Origin: Planctomycetota bacterium
GTDB taxonomy: Bacteria; Planctomycetota; B15-G4
Direction: 5' to 3'
NCBI GenBank assembly: GCA_029259725.1
Contig: JAJDER010000126.1
Coordinates: 1 to 36,256, forward strand
Length of the DNA stretch: 36,256 nt
Each line of letters starts with the position of its first letter. Position 1 is the stretch's first letter. The translations under genes were made by a program, and so were the position numbers. The notes beneath the pieces are model-generated. The model did no database searches. It was not told the DNA's origin and worked only from the letters and a program-made list of their open reading frames with translations. Positions 27,096 to 33,554 of this stretch are shown in pieces.

Positions 27096-27199
27096 CCAGG
27101 CGTCTGGCCTGCGAGCCCGGGCCTCTCCAGCACGCGTCGATCGGCGCGTGATCGCGGCGGGGCACGGATCGTCACACCGATCTCTTCACCATCCGAAAG

Positions 27200-27224
27200 A
27201 CGCCACGACTTCGCGTCGCGGCGT
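27200..27224. repeat. Imperfect hairpin upstream of the PD40 gene
   Basis: ACGCC-A-CGAC pairs with GTCG-C-GGCGT around a TTCGC loop, with one A/C mismatch. It lies 70 bases before the ATG at 27295, so it could be a leader structure or a site bound by a regulator. No function can be assigned. Confidence 0.4.
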
Positions 27225-27294
27225 GATCCCACGGATCGCGGATCCGGTGACACAATGACTCCGGACACCACACTTCCCGGGCAGAGAGTGAATC

Positions 27295-28602
27295 ATGAGA
27301 GCAGTCGCGATGGCCTTCGTCCTCTTGCCGACCCTGGCGGTCGCCCAGGTCGAAGAGCGCACCCTTTTCGCCGGCGACGCCGTCGAGCACCTGCTCGGCG
27401 GGATCTCCTCGGACCAGTTCGAGGCCAAGCCGGACATCTCCCACGACCTGTTGACCCTGTACTACGCCTCGGCCAAGCCCGGCGGCCAGGGCGAACTCGA
27501 CCTGTGGGTCACCGAGCGAGCGGCGCAGGGCGAACCCTTCGGGCCGTCGACCAACGTCGCCGAGCTCAACAGCCTCGGCCGCGACCACACGCCGTCGACC
27601 AATGCCGACAGCACCTACATCGTGTTCTCGTCCAGCCGTGACGGCGGCCTGGGCTCCGACGATGCCTGGGAAGCGTCGCGCAGCAGCGCCGACGTGCCCT
27701 GGGAGGCGCCGGTCCACATCGCCGTGCTGAGTTCGGACAAGCGCGACATGGGCTACACGATGACGCCCGACGCGCTGTGCCTGTACTTCACGAGCAACCG
27801 TGACACCCCCGGCGGAGAACTCGAGGGCGACTTCGACCTCTACACCTCCACGCGTCCCGACACGGCGTCACCCTGGGGCGCCCCGACCAAGATCGATGAA
27901 CTCAACACCGAGACCTCGGTCGAGAAGTTCCCCTCGGTCACGGGCGACAACCTCACGCTCTACTACGCCTCGAACCGCCCGGGCAGCGTGCCCAACAGCG
28001 AGGGGGACCCGAGCGACGACACCTGGGTCGCCATGCGCCCCACCACCGACTCGCCCTGGACCCTCGTCGAGAACGTGTTCGAGACCAACACGTCGGCCAA
28101 CGAGTACCTGATGTCGGTGGCCGACGACGCCAGCGAGTTCTTCTACACCGCCGACGGACCCACTTCGCTGGGCAGCTTCGATCTCTATCGCACCATGGCC
28201 ATCCCCGGCGTGGTCCGCTACGGCGCCGCCACCGAGGGTGTCTTCGGTGCGCCGCGTCTGCGTCCGTTGGGCACGCCCGCCGTGGGCAACCTCGACTTCG
28301 CCCTGGAGGTCACCCAGATCTCGCCCGACGGCCTGGGCATCCTGCTGGTCACGCCGGCCGACGTGAACCCCGGCCCGCTGCTGGTCGACATCGACGGTCC
28401 GTTCTTCCGGGTCACCTTCCAGAACAAGCTCGACGGTGTCCCCAGTGGCGTGATCCCGTCGCCGATCCCGGTCGTGCCGGAGCTGATCGGTCAGACCTGG
28501 TACCTGCAGGCCCTCGTCTTCGACGAGGAGGGCGCCGGCTTCCTGGGCAAGCAGCCCATCGCCGCCACGCCCGGCATCCGCCTCACCGTCCAGGCGCCGT
28601 AG
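27295..28602 (+). CDS. Secreted PD40 (TolB-like) beta-propeller with C-terminal beta tail (435 aa)
   Basis: The N-terminus MRAVAMAFVLLPTLAVAQ is a signal peptide. Residues about 40-300 contain TolB/PD40-type WD-like blades, recognisable by FEAKPDISHDLLTLYYAS, HTPSTNADSTYIVFSSSRDGG, YTMTPDALCLYFTSNRD, EKFPSVTGDNLTLYYASNRPG and YLMSVADDASEFFYTADG. The tail at about 315-435 (GAPRLRPLGTPAVGNLDFAL, PGPLLVDIDGPFFRV, LIGQTWYLQALVFDEEG) has the beta-sandwich pattern of the tails on the neighbouring helix proteins. PD40 propellers usually bind other envelope proteins or glycans; I see no enzymatic residues. The ATG at 27295 has a GAGAGTG site 6 bases upstream. It is 226 bases downstream of propeller 1 with a hairpin between them, so a separate promoter is likely. 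Confidence 0.9.
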   Translation: MRAVAMAFVLLPTLAVAQVEERTLFAGDAVEHLLGGISSDQFEAKPDISHDLLTLYYASAKPGGQGELDLWVTERAAQGEPFGPSTNVAELNSLGRDHTPSTNADSTYIVFSSSRDGGLGSDDAWEASRSSADVPWEAPVHIAVLSSDKRDMGYTMTPDALCLYFTSNRDTPGGELEGDFDLYTSTRPDTASPWGAPTKIDELNTETSVEKFPSVTGDNLTLYYASNRPGSVPNSEGDPSDDTWVAMRPTTDSPWTLVENVFETNTSANEYLMSVADDASEFFYTADGPTSLGSFDLYRTMAIPGVVRYGAATEGVFGAPRLRPLGTPAVGNLDFALEVTQISPDGLGILLVTPADVNPGPLLVDIDGPFFRVTFQNKLDGVPSGVIPSPIPVVPELIGQTWYLQALVFDEEGAGFLGKQPIAATPGIRLTVQAP

Positions 28603-28647
28603 GGAGCGGTGGACAGCCAGCGCTTCCTGGCGGGGGCACGGGTGTCC

Positions 28648-28696
28648 GCCGGGCGGTGCGAGGGGAACCTCCGCGCCTCCCCTCGCACCGCCCGGC
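28648..28696. terminator. Strong bidirectional hairpin, 19-bp perfect stem
   Basis: Bases 28648-28666 are exactly complementary to 28678-28696, with an 11-base loop. It lies 45 bases past the end of the PD40 gene and 180 bases past the end of the convergent beta-helix gene at 28876, so it can terminate transcription from the PD40 side and perhaps both. No T-run. Confidence 0.7.
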
Positions 28697-28766
28697 TCCC
28701 GCTAGGAGCTTGCGCTCACAGATCGGGAATTGAAGGGAGCGATGGATCGGTCCAGAATTGGGCATG

Positions 28767-28864
28767 GGACAGATAGTTTTCGAGGCGAAGCCTCGAGTGT
28801 TTGAGCAGCAGATCTCCTGTCCAAGAACAGCGAGGCCCGGCAAGGTCCGCCAAACAGCTATCTG
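28767..28864. other. AT-richer structured intergenic element
   Basis: About 100 bases that are visibly less GC-rich than the surroundings and can form three stems: CGAGGC-GAA-GCCTCG at 28781-28795; 28767-28772 with 28817-28822 (GGACAG / CTGTCC); and 28770-28776 with 28858-28864 (CAGATAG / CTATCTG). The last two share bases and exclude each other, so the element could switch between two folds. It lies between convergent genes, past both stops. It may be an undescribed RNA, a 3'-end element or a dispersed repeat; I do not recognise it. Confidence 0.4.
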
Positions 28865-28875
28865 CGGCGCCGAGT

Positions 28876-30543
28876 CTACGGCGTCGTGCCGACCACGCCG
28901 TTGCTGGCCGCGAACCCCGAGGGACCGCCCGCGTCCTGCACCCAGGCCTGGTACCAGGTCTGGAATCCCGGCGGCACGCCGACCGGCCAGACGAAGCCGA
29001 ACGCCAGGGTGCCCGCGCCGGTGCCCAGCCCGACGACCACGTCGGCGGCCGGAACCAGCACGCCGCCCTTGAGCGGCGCGAAGACCGCGCTCGTCCCCAC
29101 GATGAAGAAGGCCGTGCTGGCCGGCGCCGCGTTGGTCAGCGAGAGGTCGATGGTGGTACCGCCGACCAGCGTTCCGGTCAGCTCGAGCACGGGCTCGCCG
29201 CTGGTGCCGGCCAGGCCGTTGCCGAGATCGGTGAAGGGACTGTCCGGCGCGAGCTCGAGGGCGCCCATGTCCACGATCGGTGCCGCGCCCACGCCGGTGT
29301 CCACGGTGCCGGGGTCATCCACGAAGCGATCGCCGCCAGCGAAGTCCACCGTCGTCCCGAGCGGGACGGCCGCGTTGTTGCCGGCGTCCACGGCGGACGA
29401 GCCTGCGGTGAGCGTGAAGTCACCACCGGCCGCGTCGGCGAACAACGGATCGGTGTCCACGTTGCCGGTGCCGGCGAAGGTGCCCATGACCACCGAGTAG
29501 GTCACGTCGCTGGCGAGGTTCACCTGGGCGGCCTGGCTCATGTCGCCGCCCGGGCCGATGTTGCCCCAGAGGACACAGTTCACGACGGTCGAGTTGGGCG
29601 AGTTCTGCGCACGCACCCCGCCGACGTTGTTCACCGTCGAGGTGTTGCCCACGATCGTGCAGTTGCGCACCTGGGTGTTGCCGCCGGTGCCCATCCACAG
29701 GGCGCCACCGCCACCGCTGCCGGTGGCGACGTTGCCGGTGAAGACGCAGTTGTTCACGACCACGCCGCTGGTCGAGAAGATCTCGAGCGCACCGCCGCGG
29801 TCCGCCGTGTTGTCCTTGAACAGACAGCGCTCGAAGAGCACCGCGCCGCCGCCGGCGATGTCGAAGGCGCCGCCGAAGGAGTTCCCGTCGCCGTCCTCGA
29901 AGGAGCAATCGGTGAAGCTCGGGGCCGCGTTGCTGATCACGTATCCGGACGCGCCGCCGAAGGTGCAGCGATGGTCGATGAAGCGGCACTGCAGGATGGT
30001 CGGGCTGGCGGCGTTCGTGCACAGGATGCCCGCGCCCGAGTCGTTGTTGCCGGTACCGTTGGCGAAGCCCGAGGTGATCGTGAAGCGGTCGAGTACGGCG
30101 GTCGCGTTCGCGCCGGGCGAGGTGACCACGTGGTAGCTGTTCTCGGCGATGAAGCCCCCCGCGCCGTCGTCGTCGCCAGCGAGATCGCCGGTGAGGATCG
30201 AGACGGCCGTGCCCACGGGCGGGCGCTCGGCGGGCGAGGCCTCGCCCCCGGCGAATCCGCCGTACACCGCGACGCCGGTCTTCAGCGCGAAGGAGATCGT
30301 GCGCAGGCCGGTGTTCGTCGGCCGGTAGGTCCCCGCGGCGACGTAGATGTCGTCGGTGGCCACGGACGCCGTGAGGGCGGCCTGCAGGCCGTCGGGGCCC
30401 TGGAACGCATCGGCCCAGCTGGAGCCGTCGTCGGCACCGGTGGTCAGCCCTGCATCGACGTGGAGCGTGTCGGCCGAGGCGGTCGGGGTGAGGGCGAGAG
30501 CCAGGCAGAGGACGGGGAGCAGACGGAGATCGGGCCGGCGCAT
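28876..30543 (-). CDS. Secreted right-handed beta-helix protein with choice-of-anchor-Q region and C-terminal tail (555 aa)
   Basis: Residues 1-24 form a signal peptide (MRRPDLRLLPVLCLALALTP). The mature protein opens with ADTLHVDAGLTTGADDGSSW and DIYVAAGTYRPT, the usual entry to parallel beta-helices of the pectin-lyase type. The helix turns, about residues 90-340, carry short phrases such as NAAPSFTDCSFEDGD, VLFERCLFKDN, VVNNCVFTGNVATGSGGGGA and VRNCTIVGNTS. GGDFTLTAGSSAVDAGN and VDMGALEL mark the choice-of-anchor-Q segment at about 370-440. The tail at about 450-555 (STAFFIVGTSAVFAPLKGG, FQTWYQAWVQDAGGPSGFAAS) is a beta-sandwich-like module seen widely in Planctomycetota. ATG at 30552 is an alternative start; neither has a good ribosome site. 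Role probably surface binding or polysaccharide contact. Confidence 0.88.
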   Translation of the reverse strand: MRRPDLRLLPVLCLALALTPTASADTLHVDAGLTTGADDGSSWADAFQGPDGLQAALTASVATDDIYVAAGTYRPTNTGLRTISFALKTGVAVYGGFAGGEASPAERPPVGTAVSILTGDLAGDDDGAGGFIAENSYHVVTSPGANATAVLDRFTITSGFANGTGNNDSGAGILCTNAASPTILQCRFIDHRCTFGGASGYVISNAAPSFTDCSFEDGDGNSFGGAFDIAGGGAVLFERCLFKDNTADRGGALEIFSTSGVVVNNCVFTGNVATGSGGGGALWMGTGGNTQVRNCTIVGNTSTVNNVGGVRAQNSPNSTVVNCVLWGNIGPGGDMSQAAQVNLASDVTYSVVMGTFAGTGNVDTDPLFADAAGGDFTLTAGSSAVDAGNNAAVPLGTTVDFAGGDRFVDDPGTVDTGVGAAPIVDMGALELAPDSPFTDLGNGLAGTSGEPVLELTGTLVGGTTIDLSLTNAAPASTAFFIVGTSAVFAPLKGGVLVPAADVVVGLGTGAGTLAFGFVWPVGVPPGFQTWYQAWVQDAGGPSGFAASNGVVGTTP

Positions 30544-30626
30544 GGGGAGCATCCAGGGTGTCGGGGGAGAAACCGAGCCCTCCACTGTACCGCGAGGGCG
30601 CGCCGTCGTGGGACCGCCCCCCGGGC

Positions 30627-30688
30627 GCTGCCGCCGGCGCTGCCGCCGGCGCTGCCGCGACACGCTGCCGTCCGACACGCTGCCGTCC
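30627..30688. repeat. Two adjacent short tandem repeats
   Basis: A 12-base unit (GCTGCCGCCGGC) occurs twice in full from 30627 to 30650 and continues partly to 30658. Then a 15-base unit (GACACGCTGCCGTCC) occurs twice, 30659-30673 and 30674-30688. Both share the core GCTGCCG. They lie in the 159-base gap between two beta-helix genes, on the promoter side of the gene starting at 30543 and just past the stop (30703) of the other. Confidence 0.8.
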
Positions 30689-30702
30689 GGCAGGCGCCGC
30701 TG

Positions 30703-31932
30703 CTAGAAGCTCCCGTCCAGCAAGGTCACGGCCGTGGACGAGCCCATGATCTTGCCGCCACCCGTGGGAAAATGCAGCGCGGCGAGGTGGATCGTCAGCG
30801 CCTCGATGCCCGCGCCGAGTTCAGGCACGGTCACCGGCAGGTCCAGCGCACCCGCCGGCCCGAGGGGCAGTGACGACGGCACCACCGTGAACGGCGACGC
30901 GAGCAGCAGGGCGCCGTTGAAGCCCGGCACGAACGCGTGCTCCTGCCCCACCGAGTAGAGCAGGAAGGCGACGTCATCGGGCGCGCCGGTCAGGGAGAGC
31001 GTCAGCGTCTGCCCCTCCCGCACCGGCGAGTTGCCCGAGAGCGAGCGCGTCGTGCCCGCGATCGACACCGGCCCAGGACCCGCCGCGACGAACACCTCCG
31101 CGCCGTCCGTGCCATCGGCGCAGCCGGCACCGCCCGCGCCGCCCAGTCCGCCGGTGAACACCGAGTCCTGCGTGCGCACCAGCGAACTCGCCGCGAAGAT
31201 CCCCAGGCCGTGGCCGCCGTTGCCGCCGTTCGTGCACGGGTCGGGCGGGCTCGGTTCCAGGCCGTGGCCGCCGCCGCCACCGGTGAGGCTGCTGCCGGTG
31301 ACGAACAGCTCGTCGCCCCCGTCCGCGCGCAGACCGACACCGCCGATGCCGCCCGGGAAGGGCACGCCGAGCTTGTCGTCGATGAAGCCGTCGTTGCCGG
31401 GACCGGCGACCACGGTGCACTCCTCGATGAAGGCGTCGCTCTGGAACGAGCGCAGCCCCGTGGCCGGCTTGGTCGTGGCCAGGTCGCAGCGGACCCAGGC
31501 CACCGAACCGGCCTGGAACATGGCCCCCGCCTCGGCGTCGATGTCCTCGACCCAGAGCGAACCGGTGGAGGTGCGCACGTCGAGCAGGCCCGAGAGCAGG
31601 CCGTCGGGCTCGATGCGGAAGCCGCGCAGCACGACGTCGTCGTTGCCGCCCAGGTTCTGCACCGTGATCAGGCTGGTGAAGCGCACGCTCGCGCCCGCGT
31701 CGCCGACGACCGCAAGGGCCTTGGCGGTGACCGTGAAGCCGGGGTAGGTCCCGTCGCGCACGAGGATCGTGTCCCCGTCGGACGCGGCGTCCACGGCGCT
31801 CTGCACGTCGGTGAAGTCCACGCCGGGGCCGGCGAGGTCGTCCACCACGTGGAGCACGCCCTGCGCGGCGGCCGGCAGCGACAGGCACAGGACGGCGAGC
31901 ACGGATCGGGCCGCGCGCGGCAACATCGACAT
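30703..31932 (-). CDS. Secreted pectin-lyase-like beta-helix protein with C-terminal tail (409 aa)
   Basis: The N-terminus MSMLPRAARSVLAVLCLSLPAAAQ is a signal peptide. GVDFTDVQSAVDAASDGDTI and LVRDGTYPGFTVTAKALAVV are the classic first turns of a pectin-lyase-like parallel helix (DUF1565 type). The helix runs to about residue 290, with a glycine-rich loop region near 205-270 (SSLTGGGGGHGLEPSPP and GGNGGHGLGIFAASSLV). The tail at about 290-409 (VREGQTLTLSLTGAPDDVAF, FVPGFNGALLLASPFTVVP, AGIEALTIHLAALHFPTGG) has the same beta-sandwich layout as the neighbouring tails. The first ATG has GGAG 8 bases upstream. No catalytic lyase residues are evident; a non-enzymatic surface role is more likely. 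It is on the same strand as the 28876 helix gene, 159 bases upstream of it. Confidence 0.88.
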   Translation of the reverse strand: MSMLPRAARSVLAVLCLSLPAAAQGVLHVVDDLAGPGVDFTDVQSAVDAASDGDTILVRDGTYPGFTVTAKALAVVGDAGASVRFTSLITVQNLGGNDDVVLRGFRIEPDGLLSGLLDVRTSTGSLWVEDIDAEAGAMFQAGSVAWVRCDLATTKPATGLRSFQSDAFIEECTVVAGPGNDGFIDDKLGVPFPGGIGGVGLRADGGDELFVTGSSLTGGGGGHGLEPSPPDPCTNGGNGGHGLGIFAASSLVRTQDSVFTGGLGGAGGAGCADGTDGAEVFVAAGPGPVSIAGTTRSLSGNSPVREGQTLTLSLTGAPDDVAFLLYSVGQEHAFVPGFNGALLLASPFTVVPSSLPLGPAGALDLPVTVPELGAGIEALTIHLAALHFPTGGGKIMGSSTAVTLLDGSF

Positions 31933-32084
31933 CAGGTCGCTCCGATTCGAGGCGGCGCCTGCCCGGCGCAGCCGCGAGGGTCACGTCGCTTCCGTCGGGA
32001 CTGACTCTATCACGGGTCCGATCTAACCGCGTGAGGGCCGATCGAGCGGAGTCGATCCCCGTCGAGCACCCGGATGTCGCCGGA

Positions 32085-32100
32085 CGGATTCCGGAATCCG
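32085..32100. promoter_or_regulatory. Perfect 16-bp palindrome between divergent genes
   Basis: CGGATTCCGGAATCCG reads the same on both strands. It is located in the 263-base gap between the beta-helix gene (start 31932) and propeller gene 2 (start 32196), where a dimeric regulator could control both. No other copy was noticed in the window. Chance occurrence is possible in GC-rich DNA. Confidence 0.45.
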
Positions 32101-32130
32101 CGCGAGCCCCACGGATCACCACAACGGTCC

Positions 32131-32136
32131 TACAAT
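32131..32136 (+). promoter_or_regulatory. Candidate -10 box of propeller gene 2
   Basis: TACAAT, one base from the sigma-70 consensus, lies 60 bases before the ATG at 32196 and 30 bases downstream of the palindrome. A match to the -35 consensus is not visible at the expected spacing, so the call is weak. Confidence 0.3.
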
Positions 32137-32195
32137 CAGGACGGACCGAGGCGCCGCCGCGCCAGGGAGACGTCCGGGCGAGGGACACACGACTG

Positions 32196-33506
32196 ATGCG
32201 CTGGATCGATGCAGGCCGGACTCCGGTCCCGCCGCGCCCCGCGGCCGCGACCGCCGCCGCACGCCGCGCGACCGCGCTGCTCGGCGCGGCGCTCAGCACC
32301 GTGCTCACCACGGCGCTCACCACGGTGCTCAGCACCGGGGCCACCGGCCAGACGCCTCCCGCCACCGACTGGCTCGTCGCCGGCTTCGAGAACGACGCCG
32401 TGCTGCGCTACGACGCGGCGGGCGGCTACGTCGAGGACTTCTTCCCCATGGGCGCGGGGGGCGCCGACGCCATCCACGACATGGCGCTCGGCCCCGACGG
32501 CAATCTCTACGTGCCCTCGGCCTTCACCGCGTCGGTATTGCGTTTCGCCCCCGACGGGAGCTTCCTCGACGTGTTCGTCGCGCCCGGCGACGGCCTGCTG
32601 GTCAACCCGGCCGACCTCGTCTTCGGCCCGGACGGGCACCTCTACGTCGCCAGCTTCGACAACGGCGGCGTGATGAAGTACGACCGCGACACGGGCGCCT
32701 TCCTCGACTGGTTCGTGACGCCCTTCAGCATCCCGTCGTTCTTCTGCGAGTCGTTGGCGTTCGGCCTCGACGGGGACCTCTACTGCTCGGCCGGCACGGT
32801 GCTCAAGAGCGTGCTCCGCTTCGACGGGCAGACCGGCGTGCTCATCGGACCGTTCATCGGCCCCGGCCTGGGCGGGCTCGACGTCCCCCACGGACTCTCG
32901 TTCGGCCCCGACGGGCACCTCTACGTCGCCAGCTTCAACACCGACGAGGTGCTGAAGTACCACGGCGTGACCGGCGCGTTCCTGGGGGCGTTCGTCAGCG
33001 CCGGAGCGGGCGGACTGTCCAATCCGCACTCGATCATCTGGGCCCCGGACGGAAAGGCCTACGTCGGCTCGAACGGCAGCGACGAGGTCCTCCGCTACGA
33101 CGGCAAGACGGGCGGCTTCCTGGACACCTTCGTGACCGCCGGTGCCGGCGGGCTCGACAAGCCGCAGATCGTCGTCTTCCGCCCGCCGAGCGAGATGTTC
33201 TTCCACGGGCCGACTCCCGGCGTGGCCGGCGCGCTCAACACCTGGACCGTCGAGGGCGCCACGCCGGGGAACACGATCCTGTTCGTGTTCGGCTTCGACC
33301 CGTTGATCAAGAAGATCCAGAGCTGCCCCGGCGTGGTGCTGGGCACGCTGCCCTTCGCCATCGTCGGGCTCACCGCCGACGGCAACGGCGTCGCGAGCCT
33401 GCCCGCGCTCCTGCCCGCGACCGCCTCCGGCGTGTTGCTCCGCGCCCAGGCGCTGGACATCACCGACTGCCGCGGGTCGACACCGACGAAGTTCCTGTTC
33501 CCCTGA
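32196..33506 (+). CDS. Secreted NHL-like beta-propeller with C-terminal beta tail (paralogue 2)
   Basis: A 436-residue paralogue of the protein at 25824. An unusually long N-terminal region carries a hydrophobic core built from 4-residue repeats (see separate feature), ending before TGQTPPATDW. Six propeller repeats of about 46 residues follow, for example FGPDGHLYVASFDNGGVMKY and FGPDGHLYVASFNTDEVLKY, the conserved part of which is also duplicated at DNA level. The tail, about residues 335-436, has FFHGPTPGVAGALNTW, VFGFDPLIKKIQSCPG and ALDITDCRGSTPTK, matching paralogue 1 including both cysteines. The ATG at 32196 is the last methionine before the hydrophobic segment; a GAGGGA site lies 12 bases upstream, which is somewhat far. 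Same inferred role as paralogue 1. Confidence 0.9.
   Translation: MRWIDAGRTPVPPRPAAATAAARRATALLGAALSTVLTTALTTVLSTGATGQTPPATDWLVAGFENDAVLRYDAAGGYVEDFFPMGAGGADAIHDMALGPDGNLYVPSAFTASVLRFAPDGSFLDVFVAPGDGLLVNPADLVFGPDGHLYVASFDNGGVMKYDRDTGAFLDWFVTPFSIPSFFCESLAFGLDGDLYCSAGTVLKSVLRFDGQTGVLIGPFIGPGLGGLDVPHGLSFGPDGHLYVASFNTDEVLKYHGVTGAFLGAFVSAGAGGLSNPHSIIWAPDGKAYVGSNGSDEVLRYDGKTGGFLDTFVTAGAGGLDKPQIVVFRPPSEMFFHGPTPGVAGALNTWTVEGATPGNTILFVFGFDPLIKKIQSCPGVVLGTLPFAIVGLTADGNGVASLPALLPATASGVLLRAQALDITDCRGSTPTKFLFP
32289..32336 (+). repeat. Four tandem 12-bp repeats in the signal-peptide region
   Basis: Four 12-base units of the type G(T/C)GCTCA(G/C)CAC(C/G) run in frame and encode ALST, VLTT, ALTT and VLST. 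They form the hydrophobic core of the export signal of propeller 2. Gain or loss of a unit would keep the frame and change the length of the core. Confidence 0.85.
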
Positions 33507-33554
33507 CGCGCTGCCTGCGCTGGCCCGCTTGACGCTGCGCCCAGGGAATGGGCG

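Noticed and set aside
28648..28864. Integron attC site or insertion-sequence end
   Set aside because: The core-site sequences and a nearby recombinase or transposase are missing.
28801..30873. A 690-codon open frame on the + strand opposite a beta-helix gene
   Set aside because: Shadow frame; the minus strand has a signal peptide and beta-helix repeats.
32289..32336. CRISPR array
   Set aside because: The repeats are contiguous without spacers and in frame inside a gene.
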